Assembly: GCA_965220775.1 (NCBI GenBank)
Contig: OZ244845.1
Coordinates: 2,170,001-2,234,000 of the forward strand
Length of the DNA stretch: 64,000 nt
Direction: 5' to 3'
Origin: G963664835 sp965220775
GTDB taxonomy: Bacteria; Chloroflexota; UBA6077; FW602-bin22; JBCLEL01
This document shows positions 8,250 through 17,644 of this stretch, piece by piece. Under the pieces are notes generated by a model that was not told the origin of the DNA, made no database searches, and was given only the letters and a program-made list of their open reading frames with translations. Made by a program: the position numbers and the translations under genes. Each line of letters starts with the position of its first letter. The first letter of the stretch is position 1.

Positions 8250-8816
8250 ATACCCTCCTAGTATTCAGGGATTATAGACGAGTCATCCGGAACGAAGGAT
8301 ACGCTATTTTCTTGATAGATGCGACAACCAGTATGTCCACTTAGCCCGCAAACATGGCCATGGCTTATCAATGCCGCGACGATAACCACCGCCCACGTCG
8401 TCATCGGTACGAAAGCATGTCCCGGACTCCGATCCGGGATTGACGCCCCAATTAACCTCTAGGACACTTCCCTGCAACCTAAACTTGCCGCACCAAGAAT
8501 TACCGGCTGATAGTAGAAGGAAGAAATGTAGGGCTGGGGCTTGTCCCCAGCCGAGGGCGCAGCGGGCAGCCCGGACCGGTTGTGGCGCCCGGCGCCCCCA
8601 ATCTCATGACTTGGTCTGCCGGCCGCCACCGGCCTACGCGATTGCTACAAGAAAAGCGCGCGTGTAGATGGTGAAAAATCGCAAATCCCCGCGCCGTGCA
8701 TGTATTCCAAACGGGCAACAAGCCACTACCCGATTCCGGCTCATAGATTCCCGGTTTCTTGGTGTGTTACCATCGTGCTAACAGCTTGGCGAATTTTAGA
8801 CGCAGAGGTAGCAACC
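8250..8816. repeat. Intergenic gap with two REP-like elements
   Basis: There is no credible gene in this 567-bp gap. Bases 8399-8438 are a 40-bp repeat identical to 35646-35685; it ends in an imperfect CCCGGACTCCGATCCGGG palindrome and recurs inverted at 56392-56424. Bases 8500-8555 hold a second family with the palindrome GGCTGGGGCTTGTCCCCAGCC (about 8531-8553), also seen near 21360-21465, 24050 and 56290. Confidence 0.75.
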
Positions 8817-9347
8817 GTGAACCAAGACAGTGTCATCGCGAAAGATCGTTACGAGAAGGCGACAACCTACGACGAGTATGTCGAACGCATGCAGGTGAAC
8901 CAGCAACAGATGACCGAGTTCACCGACGAGATTGAAATTCCGGCGGATGACGTCGAGTGGTGGAAGCAGCAGCCCAACCTCAATGTATTAGTTCTCACCT
9001 ACGATGGCTGCGGCGACGCTCTCTACAATATCCCAGTAATGGCGAAGATCGCCCAGCACTGCCCGAACATCGACCTGCGCGTAGTCCAGCGGGATGACAA
9101 TCTGGATATCATGGAGCATTACCTCAATCAAGGCATGTACCAGTCCGTACCGACGTTCATCTTCATGGATGAGAATCTGATGGAGATCGGCAACCTCAAG
9201 GAGAGGCCGTCGGCTATGACTGAGGTCTTCGATCGAGAAGGCATACGCCTACGCCGGTCACTTCGCGAGCAGAACAAAGAGCCCTGGCGCGCGGAAATGG
9301 TCCGCGAGTTGCGTGAAGTCGTTGCCACCAAGAAACAGTACGATTAG
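8817..9347 (+). CDS. Thioredoxin-fold family protein
   Basis: A 176-aa protein resembling the Thioredoxin_9 group. After a charged N-terminal helix region (about 1-45) comes NLNVLVLTYDGCGDALYNIPVMAKIAQ, then IDLRVVQRDDN and the cis-Pro-like YQSVPTFIFMDENLMEIG. Only one cysteine sits at the usual active-site helix start (DGCGDA), so it lacks a CxxC pair and a classical disulfide reductase role is doubtful. The GTG at 8817 is chosen because AGAGG lies just upstream; the longer reading frame begins in non-coding-like sequence. It is followed by tRNA-Leu. Substrate or partner is unknown. Confidence 0.75.
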   Translation: MNQDSVIAKDRYEKATTYDEYVERMQVNQQQMTEFTDEIEIPADDVEWWKQQPNLNVLVLTYDGCGDALYNIPVMAKIAQHCPNIDLRVVQRDDNLDIMEHYLNQGMYQSVPTFIFMDENLMEIGNLKERPSAMTEVFDREGIRLRRSLREQNKEPWRAEMVRELREVVATKKQYD

Positions 9348-9505
9348 CTGAACATTGATGGCGAATCGCGCGAGGCCGGTCCCGGAGAAATCGCCAGTTT
9401 ACTCCGAGTAGCGACCATAGGACCGAGACTCCAACCCGACCTATCTGCGCGTGAGGCCAGTCCTAAGAGACGCGCCGCTTGCTCGCTCAAGCACGCTGGT
9501 TGCCG

Positions 9506-9591
9506 GCCGGGGTGGCGGAATGGCAGACGCAGGGGACTTAAAATCCCTCGCCCATTAGGGCATGAGAGTTCGAGTCTCTCTCCCGGCACCA
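9506..9591 (+). tRNA. tRNA-Leu (anticodon TAA)
   Basis: A complete class II tRNA. The acceptor strand GCCGGGG (9506-9512) pairs with the 3' strand ending CCCGGC, and the CCA end is encoded (9589-9591). The anticodon stem GGGGA with loop CTTAAAA places TAA at 9539-9541. A long variable arm (CGCCCATTAGGGCATG region) and the T-arm GAGAGTTCGAGTCTCTC are clear. It reads leucine UUA/UUG codons. Confidence 0.97.
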
Positions 9592-9635
9592 GCTTTTTGC
9601 TCCATCAATCGTGGGGAAACATCGGAGGTCTTTAA

Positions 9636-9992
9636 GTGGACTCAGATCGAACGAAGATTGGCCTGCACCAGATCGGCATAATTGTTCTAACCATCTTAAC
9701 CGCGCTTATTCACCTGTATTGGAGCTCTCAAATCCCGACCCCAGCTGGATTGATTTTGAACGGGCTAGGATATGCTGTCCTTCTGGCCGCTCTATATCTG
9801 CCCATAGCCACACTATCTCGCTTCAGAGATACTATCCGCTGGGTACTGGTTGGATATGCTGCTCTTACCGTAGTGCTCTGGGTTCTGGTCGGCCCCCGCG
9901 TTGCAATTGCCTACATCGACAAGGTGATCGAGCTACTCCTGATATTGCTGTTAGTATTGGACGCCCGCAAACCGGCCCAAGCCGCCAACTAA
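9636..9992 (+). CDS. Small integral membrane protein of unknown function
   Basis: A 118-aa hydrophobic protein with about four predicted membrane helices (about 11-29, 36-55, 67-86, 90-107), short polar loops and a positively charged C-terminal tail (DARKPAQAAN). The GTG start at 9636 follows a GGAGG site (9624-9628). It lies 45 bp after tRNA-Leu and about 40 bp before the PHP phosphoesterase, with which it could be co-transcribed. I do not recognise the family; similar four-helix proteins are frequent hypothetical genes. Confidence 0.7.
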   Translation: MDSDRTKIGLHQIGIIVLTILTALIHLYWSSQIPTPAGLILNGLGYAVLLAALYLPIATLSRFRDTIRWVLVGYAALTVVLWVLVGPRVAIAYIDKVIELLLILLLVLDARKPAQAAN

Positions 9993-10033
9993 CGCCGTTT
10001 CTACTCTCGACTAAACAGCGAGGTGCAGCGTCA

Positions 10034-10939
10034 ATGCGACGATTGCTTTTCGATAAGCCAGGGCGCTTCTTTCGAGGCAATATCCACACCCATTCCACCC
10101 GATCCGACGGAAGGCGTCCGCCGGCTCAAGTCGTGGCCGCCTATCGGGATCATGGCTACGACTTTCTGGCCATCACAGACCACTTCAGGGAGCGCTACGG
10201 GTTTCCAATCACTGACACCAGCGAGTTTCGCTCGGACAGTTTCACTACGATATTTGGTGCCGAGCTCCACGCCCCAAGCCTTCAGAACGGCGAAGATTGG
10301 CATATTCTTGCCGCGGGTCTGCCTCTGGATTTCGCGCCGACGACTCCTGATGAGACCGGCCCTGAACTTGCCGCGCGAGCTGCGTCCGCCGGCGCATTCG
10401 TCGGCATAGCGCATCCCGCCTGGTACAGCCTGACGGTCGACGATGCCTTGTCTGTGGAAGCAGCTCATTCGGTAGAGGTTTACAATAAGACCATTGCTCT
10501 TGAAAACGACCGGGGCGAGGCCTGGTACATGAGCGACCTCCTGTCCCTGCACGGCCGGCGGCTGACCGCCTACGTTGCCGATGACGCCCACTTCAACCCC
10601 GGCCGACCACAGGATCACCGCGCAGCTTGGGTCCATGTTCGCGCCGAGAGCCTTGACCCGGACGCCATTGTCACCGCCCTTAAGGCCGGTGATTTCTACT
10701 CAAGCCAGGGACCAGAGATCCACGACATCGCGATAGAACATGGGCGGGTCGCTATCTCATGCTCGCCGGCCGCTTCCGTTTTCGTCACTGGAAGGGCGCA
10801 ACTCTCACAACCAGTTTACGGAGCCGGCATAACCAACTGCAAGCTGCCCTTGAGCAAATTCGCCGGCTCGTATTTTCGGGTGACAATAATCGACCACGCC
10901 GGCAAACGTGCCTGGTCCAATCCCATCTGGCTGGACTGA
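10034..10939 (+). CDS. PHP-domain metal-dependent phosphoesterase
   Basis: A 301-aa PHP-superfamily protein. The N-terminal metal motif GNIHTHSTRSDG (HxH) is followed by YDFLAITDHFRERYG (TDH) and IFGAELHAP. Later come the IAHPAW motif and YVADDAHF, all expected metal ligands of the PHP barrel. The C-terminal 70 residues are beta-rich (SQGPEIHDIAIEHGRVAISC to WSNPIWLD), like the tail of CehA/McbA-type PHP hydrolases. The ATG at 10034 follows GAGGTG; the longer frame upstream overlaps the preceding membrane-protein gene and has no family similarity. Substrate unknown. Confidence 0.85.
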   Translation: MRRLLFDKPGRFFRGNIHTHSTRSDGRRPPAQVVAAYRDHGYDFLAITDHFRERYGFPITDTSEFRSDSFTTIFGAELHAPSLQNGEDWHILAAGLPLDFAPTTPDETGPELAARAASAGAFVGIAHPAWYSLTVDDALSVEAAHSVEVYNKTIALENDRGEAWYMSDLLSLHGRRLTAYVADDAHFNPGRPQDHRAAWVHVRAESLDPDAIVTALKAGDFYSSQGPEIHDIAIEHGRVAISCSPAASVFVTGRAQLSQPVYGAGITNCKLPLSKFAGSYFRVTIIDHAGKRAWSNPIWLD

Positions 10940-11087
10940 GGGTCCCCGGACGCCGGCCCACCGGTATCCGGATCGAGCGCAGACGCATTAGCCCCGCAAT
11001 TCCAGTAATGTCTCACCGCCCGCCGCGGCTAGGCGTTTAACGGCACTAAGGGCATCCGGCCGCTCGCGGCCCGCGACTCGCAAGTGT

Positions 11088-12929
11088 CTATTCGACAGTC
11101 ACCGACTTCGCCAGATTGCGTGGCTGATCGACGTCGCAACCCCGCCGGACCGCCAGGTAGTAGGCGATAAGCTGCATCGGGATCGTATTGATCAAGGGAG
11201 AGAGCATCTCATCAGTCGCCGGAACCTCTATCAGGTGGTCCACTTTGCCGGCTAGATCGCGATCACCGGCCGGCCCGATTGCGATGACCACGCCGCCGCG
11301 TGCCTTCGCCTGCTCGACGTTGCTCATGATCTTGTCATGAACTCGATCGCGGGCAAGAATTGCGACGATTGGAATCTCCTCGTCAACCAGCGCTATCGGA
11401 CCGTGCTTCAGTTCGCCACCCGGATACCCTTCCGCGTGGATATATGAGATCTCCTTCAGCTTCAGAGCTCCCTCCAGCGCGATAGGATAGTTGATACCTC
11501 GCGCCACGTAGAGGAAGTCCCGCCGCTTAAAGTAAAGATTGGCTAGTTCCTCGTAAACCGAATGGTTGTCCAACAACCTGCTAACCTGCGCCGGCGCCTC
11601 GGTCAGCGCCTGCAATTTAGTCCTAACCTGATCGCTATCGATCGTCCCACGAACTCGCCCAAACTTCAGTGCCAACAGATACAGAGCCACCAGCATATTG
11701 GTGAATGCCTTGGTTGACGCAACGCCAATCTCGGGACCGGCGTGGAGGTATACGACTGAGTCGCTGACCCGGCTGGCCTGGCTCCCAACGACGTTCACCA
11801 TGCTCAGGGTCAATGATCCCAAGCGCCGTGCGAGGTCCATCGAGACCAATGTATCGACGGTTTCGCCCGATTGAGTCATCGCAATGAATAGGTCATCCGG
11901 CCCCATCACCGGCTGCCTATAGCGGAACTCCCCCGCATAGTCGACCTCGACCGGCAGTCGGGCGAAGTTCTCGAATAAGAATTTGCCTACCAGGCAAGCA
12001 TGCCAGGCGCTGCCACTACCGACCAGTACAATCCGGCTGAGATTGCGGATCTGTTCGTCGGTAAAGCTCAGCTCCTCAAGATGGACGTCACCCGCATCCA
12101 GATTCAACCGTGTCGAGACGCAGTCGGACAACGCACGTGGTTGCTCGACGATTTCCTTCAGCGTGAAGTGCTTATAGCTGCCTTTGGCAGCCGACACCGG
12201 GTCGAAGGCAATTGAGTGCACCTCCTTCTCAACTGGAGTTCCGTCGAGTCTCAAGTAGCGCGCGCTTTCACGATCGATCACGCCAATCTCGCTGTCTTCC
12301 AAGAAGGACACCCGTTGGGTGTGTTCTAGGACCGCCGGCATATCCGAAGCGAGGAACATCTCTTCCTCGCCCCAACCGATGACAATGCCGCCGGCGTTGC
12401 CGATCCGAGCGGTAACCAGACGGCTCGGATCCATGCGGCTCATTACTATGATCGCGTGGTTGCCTTTGAGCTCGGAGAGAGTGACGCGCACAGCCTCCGG
12501 CAAGCCCAGCCCGGTCGCTAGCTTATCCTCAACTAAGTGTGCGATGACCTCGGTGTCGGTGTCAGATCGGAACCCGTGCCCGGCTGTTTGCAGGCGCTTT
12601 TTCAACGAAAGATAGTTCTCCACCATTCCATTGTGGATGACGACGATATCGCCATTGCAATCAATGTGAGGATGGGCATTTTGCTCCGATGGCCGGCCAT
12701 GGGTCGCCCAGCGAGTGTGGCCTATGCCGATGTTGCCGGACGTTGGCTTTTCGGCCAGGACTTTCTGCAGATTGTCGAGTTTTCCCGAGCTGCGCCGGAG
12801 CTCAAGCTCACCGCCCTCGTACACGGCCAATCCGGCCGAATCGTAGCCCCGGTACTCCAGCCGCCGGAGCCCATCGAAGACGATGCTGCCGGCGTCCCGC
12901 GGTCCGACGTAGCCAACGATTCCGCACAC
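11088..12929 (-). CDS. glmS: Glutamine-fructose-6-phosphate aminotransferase (isomerizing)
   Basis: GlmS makes glucosamine-6-phosphate from fructose-6-phosphate and glutamine, the entry to peptidoglycan amino sugars (613 aa, usual length). The GTG start places Cys2 at the N-terminus (MCGIVGYVGPRDAG), the Ntn glutaminase nucleophile. GATase motifs RRLEYRGYDSAGLAV and HTRWATHGRPSEQNAHPH follow. Two SIS isomerase domains occupy the C-terminal half (AMTQSGETVDTLVS; EISYIHAEGYPGGELKHGPIALV; ending QPRNLAKSVTVE). AGAGGT lies upstream of the GTG. It is the last gene of a minus-strand cluster after plsC (43-bp gap). No glmS ribozyme features were recognised upstream. Confidence 0.96.
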   Translation of the reverse strand: MCGIVGYVGPRDAGSIVFDGLRRLEYRGYDSAGLAVYEGGELELRRSSGKLDNLQKVLAEKPTSGNIGIGHTRWATHGRPSEQNAHPHIDCNGDIVVIHNGMVENYLSLKKRLQTAGHGFRSDTDTEVIAHLVEDKLATGLGLPEAVRVTLSELKGNHAIIVMSRMDPSRLVTARIGNAGGIVIGWGEEEMFLASDMPAVLEHTQRVSFLEDSEIGVIDRESARYLRLDGTPVEKEVHSIAFDPVSAAKGSYKHFTLKEIVEQPRALSDCVSTRLNLDAGDVHLEELSFTDEQIRNLSRIVLVGSGSAWHACLVGKFLFENFARLPVEVDYAGEFRYRQPVMGPDDLFIAMTQSGETVDTLVSMDLARRLGSLTLSMVNVVGSQASRVSDSVVYLHAGPEIGVASTKAFTNMLVALYLLALKFGRVRGTIDSDQVRTKLQALTEAPAQVSRLLDNHSVYEELANLYFKRRDFLYVARGINYPIALEGALKLKEISYIHAEGYPGGELKHGPIALVDEEIPIVAILARDRVHDKIMSNVEQAKARGGVVIAIGPAGDRDLAGKVDHLIEVPATDEMLSPLINTIPMQLIAYYLAVRRGCDVDQPRNLAKSVTVE

Positions 12930-12972
12930 TAGACGACCTCTCTCGATGTCTTCTCCAGCGCCAGAGCTTCTC

Positions 12973-13656
12973 TCACGATTCCGTCGCTCCTTCCCCTACC
13001 ACATTAACGCGATCCGGTACGCCATCGCCGGATTGCTCGTACACATCCGCATAGTAACCGCGCATCTCCCGGGGCAGCAGATCGGCGATCTTCAGCATGA
13101 CTAACCGCATCCCCTCCTGGTAAGAACCGTCCTCTCGCGAAAGGGCGAAGGGCTCTCCAATGTTGAAGATGACGCGCGGATTTCGAAATACCATGTCCGG
13201 CCACTTCAAAATCCGATTAGTTTCAATTATCCCCACTGGGAGAATCGGTGCACCGCTCCGGAGGGCAACCAAAGCGACCCCAGGATGGCCCCGCGCCAAC
13301 TTCAAATCCTTGCTTCGAGTACCCTCCGGAAACATTCCTAAGATCTCGCCATTCTCCAGTAATCGCAGGGCTTGCCGCAACGCTACGCGGTCTCGTCCGT
13401 CTCGCCGTACCGGAAACGCGTCGAACAGCCGGATGGCTAATCCGGATATATTCCATCGAAAGAGCTCGATCTTGGTCATGTATCGTATTCGCCGGCCGAT
13501 AACCCACCTCAGTAGTGGTGGATCGATCCATGCGATATGATTCGCCGCGACAATGAAAGCGCCAGATCGAGGTACGTTTTCCATACCGCGGACCTCGACC
13601 TTCGAGCTTATGAATGCCAACAGACCAGCGAGCGCCGCCAGCAAGAACTGACTCAT
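12973..13656 (-). CDS. plsC: 1-acyl-sn-glycerol-3-phosphate acyltransferase
   Basis: A PlsC/LPAAT-type acyltransferase (227 aa) that makes phosphatidic acid at the cytoplasmic membrane. Family motifs: the HX4D box (AANHIAWIDPPLL, about residues 38-50), the FPEGTRS motif (about 114-120), and PILPVGIIETN. An N-terminal hydrophobic helix (FLLAALAGLLAFISS) should anchor it. The ATG overlaps the cmk stop by 4 bp (ATGA), implying translational coupling; cmk-plsC adjacency is common in several phyla. Confidence 0.92.
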   Translation of the reverse strand: MSQFLLAALAGLLAFISSKVEVRGMENVPRSGAFIVAANHIAWIDPPLLRWVIGRRIRYMTKIELFRWNISGLAIRLFDAFPVRRDGRDRVALRQALRLLENGEILGMFPEGTRSKDLKLARGHPGVALVALRSGAPILPVGIIETNRILKWPDMVFRNPRVIFNIGEPFALSREDGSYQEGMRLVMLKIADLLPREMRGYYADVYEQSGDGVPDRVNVVGEGATES

Positions 13657-14384
13657 TCGACTACTCTAATTCTTACCTCTTCAAGTATGTGGTCGACTAC
13701 CTGTTGCGCGGTTATTCCGTCGGTCTGAATGACGACGGCATCATCCGCCGGCACAGTCGGAGAGAGCTCTCTCTTCGTATCCCGCTCGTCCCGCTCCTCG
13801 ATTTCCGACAGCACCGTCTCATAGTCAACACGCCGGCCCAGCTTCGGCATCTCCTTGAAACGCCGCTTGGCCCGCTCTTCTGGAGAGGCGGTCAGAAAGA
13901 TCTTCAACTCCGCGTCGGGTGCAACCACGGTACCTACGTCGCGGCCGGCGGCGACCACCCCGCCGGGTTCGATTACCCGGCGCTGCAACTCGAGCAAGCT
14001 CCGGCGCACTGATCCTAGCGAGCTGATCTTGGAAGCCATCTCCGATACCAACGGCTCTTGCAACCGGGCGTTCAATTCCTTGCCGTCAAATACTACGCGG
14101 TAGGTTGACACACCGTCGGGCTTCGCATCCCGTGCGGCGAATTCGATCTTGCAGGCCAACTTGTACAGCCGATTTTCATCCCAAGGATCAACCTCGTTGT
14201 CGATCGCGGCCAGCGCGAGCGCTCGGTAGATCAAGCCGGTGTCAAAGAATCGGTAGTCAAGTTTCTCCGCCACAAGCATGCCTACCGCTGTTTTACCAGC
14301 GCTGGCGGGGCCATCAATCGCGATCCGCAGGGCAGGTCTGGTCTTCACAAAGGATGATTCGTGCTCCCGGCTCGATTCTAGCAT
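13653..14384 (-). CDS. cmk: Cytidylate kinase
   Basis: Cytidylate kinase phosphorylates CMP and dCMP (243 aa). The P-loop IAIDGPASAGKTAVGM (about 22-37) and RFFDTGLIYRALALAA are typical, followed by an NMP-binding insert, VVAAGRDVGTVVAPDAELKIFLTAS and the lid region RAKRRFKEM. The N-terminus is about 15 residues longer than usual; an internal GTG at the VKTRPALRI position is an alternative start, since no strong ribosome binding site precedes the ATG. It overlaps plsC by 4 bp. Confidence 0.94.
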   Translation of the reverse strand: MLESSREHESSFVKTRPALRIAIDGPASAGKTAVGMLVAEKLDYRFFDTGLIYRALALAAIDNEVDPWDENRLYKLACKIEFAARDAKPDGVSTYRVVFDGKELNARLQEPLVSEMASKISSLGSVRRSLLELQRRVIEPGGVVAAGRDVGTVVAPDAELKIFLTASPEERAKRRFKEMPKLGRRVDYETVLSEIEERDERDTKRELSPTVPADDAVVIQTDGITAQQVVDHILEEVRIRVVE

Positions 14385-14450
14385 CAGCGACGCCTTGGAA
14401 TAGTCAATGAACGCCGTTTGAAACTCATAAGAGAAATTGTCTCAGAGGTG

Positions 14451-15224
14451 CTAACTCCCCTGAGGCGCCGCCAAATCTAGAGTTCCCACCGAGTGATGAA
14501 GCGCATCTATCTCGGTCGTCGTCAGCGAGCGATATTGGCCGGTTTTCAGGCCGCCTAGCTCAAGCGGTCCCATCCGGACTCTCACGATTCGCTCGACCCT
14601 CAGGCCCACGGCAAGGCACATCAGTCGTAGTTGTCGCTTGCGCCCCTCGTGAATCACGAACCGCAATTGGGCGCCTTCCTTGGTCCGGCGGATGAGCCCG
14701 ACTTGGGCCGGCACGGTTCGCCGTCCGGCTATCACGATGCCATCCCGCAAGTGGGCTAAGTCCCCTTCGTCGGGGGCTGTCCGCACGTCGACGCGGTATT
14801 CGCGAGCGACGCCAAAGCGCGGATGAGTCAAACGATGGGTCAGATCGCCATCATCGGTAAGAAGCATTAACCCTTCGCTATCGAGGTCTAGACGGCCAAC
14901 CGGATACAGCCTCTGATTCGAATTGACCAGTCCCAACACGGTCCGCCGGCCCCGTGAATCGCTGACACTGCTGAGATACCCTGCTGGTTTGTTCAAGATA
15001 ATGTACGAATGCGGCAAACTGTCGGCCAACGGTTTTCCGTCTACCCTGATCTTGTCCGAAGGACTGAAGGTTGCGCCCAACTTTGTCACGACTTCGCCGT
15101 TTGCCGTCACTCGACCGGCAGTTATCAGTTCTTCGCATCGGCGTCTACTCCCCACGCCTCGGGTAGACATCAGCTTATGCAGTCTGACAGGGCGCGTCCG
15201 TTCTGTGTCAGGCAATTGACGCAC
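14451..15224 (-). CDS. RluB/RsuA-family pseudouridine synthase
   Basis: A 257-aa rRNA pseudouridine synthase, probably the 23S rRNA RluB type. An S4 RNA-binding domain is at the N-terminus (RLHKLMSTRGVGSRRRCEELITAGRVTANGEVV). The catalytic domain has YPVGRLDLDSEGLMLLTDDG with the catalytic Asp in GRLD, and later IHEGRKRQLRLMCLAVG. The start overlaps the stop of the upstream carboxypeptidase gene by one base, so the two are probably co-transcribed. A 66-bp gap precedes cmk. Linkage of rluB and cmk is widespread in Gram-positive bacteria and Chloroflexota. Confidence 0.92.
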   Translation of the reverse strand: MRQLPDTERTRPVRLHKLMSTRGVGSRRRCEELITAGRVTANGEVVTKLGATFSPSDKIRVDGKPLADSLPHSYIILNKPAGYLSSVSDSRGRRTVLGLVNSNQRLYPVGRLDLDSEGLMLLTDDGDLTHRLTHPRFGVAREYRVDVRTAPDEGDLAHLRDGIVIAGRRTVPAQVGLIRRTKEGAQLRFVIHEGRKRQLRLMCLAVGLRVERIVRVRMGPLELGGLKTGQYRSLTTTEIDALHHSVGTLDLAAPQGS

Positions 15225-16540
15225 TACTCATCCGCCGAACTTCGCCAGTACAACAGCTCGTCGCCCAGGTAAACGCCAACGCCAATTAACCGCGTCCCGT
15301 CCGGATCATCGCTCAGCTTCGGCTCCACTCTTACGAGGTTACGCTGCCACGCCGGCACGATCACTTGACCGTCAACGTCGATCAATAGTTCCCGAATTTG
15401 CGAAACGAACGGCCGCCAGATCACAGAGACGGGAGCCTCGGTCATCGGCCACGCATACTTCGCAAAAACGTAGTTGTAAATCGCCTGGCTGTCCGTTACG
15501 ACGTCGGTAGTATTCATCACCACTGTATAGACTCGATGCCCGTCCCGGTCCACTGCCGAGACAAGGTTGTGGCCGGCTTTGTCTGTTGTACCCGTCTTGA
15601 TGCCGATTGCGTCAGGCATCACGCTAAGCAATTTGTTGGTGGTCACCAAACGACGTGGCGGAACCGTCTGGAGTTCAATCTCCTTCGTTCTCACTATTTC
15701 AGCGAAAATCGCATATTTCATCGCTTCCCGTGCCATCATGACAATGTCCCGTGGTGTACTGAAATGGCCTGCCGCATCTAGGCCATGTGGATTTACAAAA
15801 TTCGAGTTCTCGAGTCCGAGACGGTCAAAGTGCGCATTCATCATCTGGGCGAACTTTATAGGGTCATCTGCCAGGTGTATCGCGATGGCTAGCGCAGCAT
15901 CATTCCCCGAAGGAATCAATAAGCCGTACAGTAGCTGTCTAAGGGTCAGACGCTCGCCCCGGCGCAAACCCATCAATGAGCTTCCAGGCAGGTCCGCCGC
16001 ATCGACCGTCGAGGTAACAATCTCCTCGAGATTTCCATACTCTAAAGCCTGTAGAGCCGTCATGATCTTGGTCATACTTGCCGGCGGTCGAGGGACATCC
16101 GGATGTTTCTCGTACAGGACTTGCTCGGTGGCGTCATCCATCGTAATCGCCGCTATGGCACGCGTTTCGGGCGGCGCCAAGTATTGTATTTGCTTGACCA
16201 AGTGTTGATTGAGAGGCGCATGAGCTGCGCGGCTTTCGATATAGGCCGGCGGCCCAAATCCCGTTACCACCAAGCCGGACATTAAGAGAAGAGTCAGCAA
16301 GCCATAAAGCAATGGGCTACGGCGAACGGTATCCGCGCTGAGCGGTAGTTGTTTCGAGGCGCGTACCCGACTTGAATCAGGATCGGCGATGAGCGACGAG
16401 TTCCGAAGTCGAAATCGTGGATTTGGACCGCCCGTTAGGGACGGCTGAGATTCTTCGCGAGACGCCAGACGCTCTGCCTGAAACTCTGGTGAAAAAACGG
16501 CTGGACGGACTGTCGAATCCGCTTCCAAGTGTCGACCCAC
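15224..16540 (-). CDS. D-alanyl-D-alanine carboxypeptidase (peptidase family S11)
   Basis: A low-molecular-weight penicillin-binding protein that trims peptidoglycan stem peptides (438 aa). All three active-site motifs are present: SMTK (SxxK, about residue 155), SGN (SxN, about 212) and KTGTT (about 317). A single membrane helix (LLYGLLTLLLMSGLVVTGFG, about 78-97) makes it a type II anchored protein with the catalytic domain outside. About 75 polar residues precede that helix, longer than usual; the GTG start at 16540 lacks a clear ribosome binding site, so a later start is possible. It heads the cluster running to glmS. Confidence 0.9.
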   Translation of the reverse strand: MGRHLEADSTVRPAVFSPEFQAERLASREESQPSLTGGPNPRFRLRNSSLIADPDSSRVRASKQLPLSADTVRRSPLLYGLLTLLLMSGLVVTGFGPPAYIESRAAHAPLNQHLVKQIQYLAPPETRAIAAITMDDATEQVLYEKHPDVPRPPASMTKIMTALQALEYGNLEEIVTSTVDAADLPGSSLMGLRRGERLTLRQLLYGLLIPSGNDAALAIAIHLADDPIKFAQMMNAHFDRLGLENSNFVNPHGLDAAGHFSTPRDIVMMAREAMKYAIFAEIVRTKEIELQTVPPRRLVTTNKLLSVMPDAIGIKTGTTDKAGHNLVSAVDRDGHRVYTVVMNTTDVVTDSQAIYNYVFAKYAWPMTEAPVSVIWRPFVSQIRELLIDVDGQVIVPAWQRNLVRVEPKLSDDPDGTRLIGVGVYLGDELLYWRSSADE

Positions 16541-16584
16541 GCTTTGCGTTTTCAGTCTGTATATCCAAGTCTATTCTGAGAGCG

Positions 16585-16932
16585 TCACTTCATCCGGCGA
16601 ATGAACAGCCGCAGAATCCACGCGGCAAAGACGCCGGCGCTGATCAAGGTCCCTACCAGGTAGAGGATAACGAAGCATGGTGGCTGAACCCTATCGATAA
16701 AGGTGGCAATAGGACCCTCGATCCACTCGAATTGAGCGCCCATCGTCGCGTAAAGCAGGCTTGCTGAAACAGCTAGACAGACAAACGAGAAGATCGGAAC
16801 CAAGACTTCCTGTGGTTCCACGGCGGAGTACGTCTCCACAGGTCTGTGCCCGGGACTCAGGCCTGTTCCACATTCGATACACTGGACAACCTCTTCAGCG
16901 TATTCACGGTTGCAATTAGGACAATAGGCCAC
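16585..16932 (-). CDS. Zinc-ribbon small membrane protein
   Basis: A 115-aa protein with an N-terminal zinc ribbon (AYCPNCNREYAEEVVQCIECG, a CxxC-x12-CxxC arrangement) and two membrane helices (about 45-65 and 83-105), ending in a basic tail (LFIRRMK). GGGAGG lies upstream; of two adjacent GTG codons the second (16932) has the better spacing. It sits immediately upstream of the carboxypeptidase on the same strand (44-bp gap), so it may be the first gene of that cluster. The role is unknown; such ribbon-plus-helix proteins often sense or scaffold. Confidence 0.75.
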   Translation of the reverse strand: MAYCPNCNREYAEEVVQCIECGTGLSPGHRPVETYSAVEPQEVLVPIFSFVCLAVSASLLYATMGAQFEWIEGPIATFIDRVQPPCFVILYLVGTLISAGVFAAWILRLFIRRMK

Positions 16933-17176
16933 CACTTCCTCCCGGTTGATGAGTGTAGCGCTTCAGGTGGCCTTAACGCCAGCCGGACCCGGGAAACCCC
17001 ATCGATTCACTCTGGCTAATAACTTGCCGAGTGAACTCACCTTCCGTCTAACGCGATTATGCCCATAATGTGACTTCAGGTTGGTTGCACGTTCCCTTTG
17101 CGGTCGCCTGCAAGCATACTAAGAAGCACACGTGGACGCTTTCAGCAGATATTCTGGCAAAGGAGGCCAGCCAACG

Positions 17177-17644
17177 GTGAACGCCAATGATAGCCAAACC
17201 CGCATCGCCATCCTCGCAGATTCTCTCCGGAGTGAAATGAATATGACGATAGACCAATTGGCCGAATCTGCCCGGCGTTTAGCGCCCCCGGCGTCGAGTG
17301 AGGCGCTCCTGCACCTCGAATGGTTTACTCGCTTCTGTCTGGAAACCCGGCTCGCGCCGTCTATCTTGGCGATCGCATCTGCGATTTGCCGGTTGGAATC
17401 GACTCAACCTGACCCCTTGAGCGAGGAAAGCCGGACCATCGAAGCATTGCGTGCACTGGTGGCTCGCGTCCAAACACGCCCGTTGCTGGAGATGGATAGC
17501 GAGTTCGAACTGTACATGATTGAGAAGCATAAGTCGCTGTTTTCTGGCGAGGGTGCATTGCCTTCCGGCGACCTGGGCAGGGAACAGTTGGCCAGGCGGA
17601 GATTCGACGACGTGATCTCGCAAATCGACGCAGTTGATGACTGA
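17177..17644 (+). CDS. Hypothetical alpha-helical protein
   Basis: A 155-aa soluble, acidic, mostly helical protein without a family I recognise. No membrane segment or signal peptide. The GTG at 17177 is chosen because a strong AAAGGAGG site lies just upstream (17159-17166); a longer frame from 17132 would ignore it. The sequence has one cysteine pair far apart and ends SQIDAVDD. It converges on the SHMT gene. Codon use resembles its neighbours, so it is likely real. Confidence 0.6.
   Translation: MNANDSQTRIAILADSLRSEMNMTIDQLAESARRLAPPASSEALLHLEWFTRFCLETRLAPSILAIASAICRLESTQPDPLSEESRTIEALRALVARVQTRPLLEMDSEFELYMIEKHKSLFSGEGALPSGDLGREQLARRRFDDVISQIDAVDD

Noticed and set aside
9344..9589. Minus-strand frame beginning MPGERLELSCPNGRG
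   Set aside because: It is the antisense translation of tRNA-Leu(TAA), a common false gene.
9611..10939. A single 442-aa protein covering the small membrane gene and the PHP gene
   Set aside because: Its first 140 residues overlap the membrane-protein gene in another frame and show no family similarity; a good ribosome site precedes the ATG at 10034.
16417..16767. Plus-strand frame containing GNRTLDPLELSAHRRVK
   Set aside because: It lies antisense to the zinc-ribbon membrane protein and the carboxypeptidase start, and has no coherent protein character.
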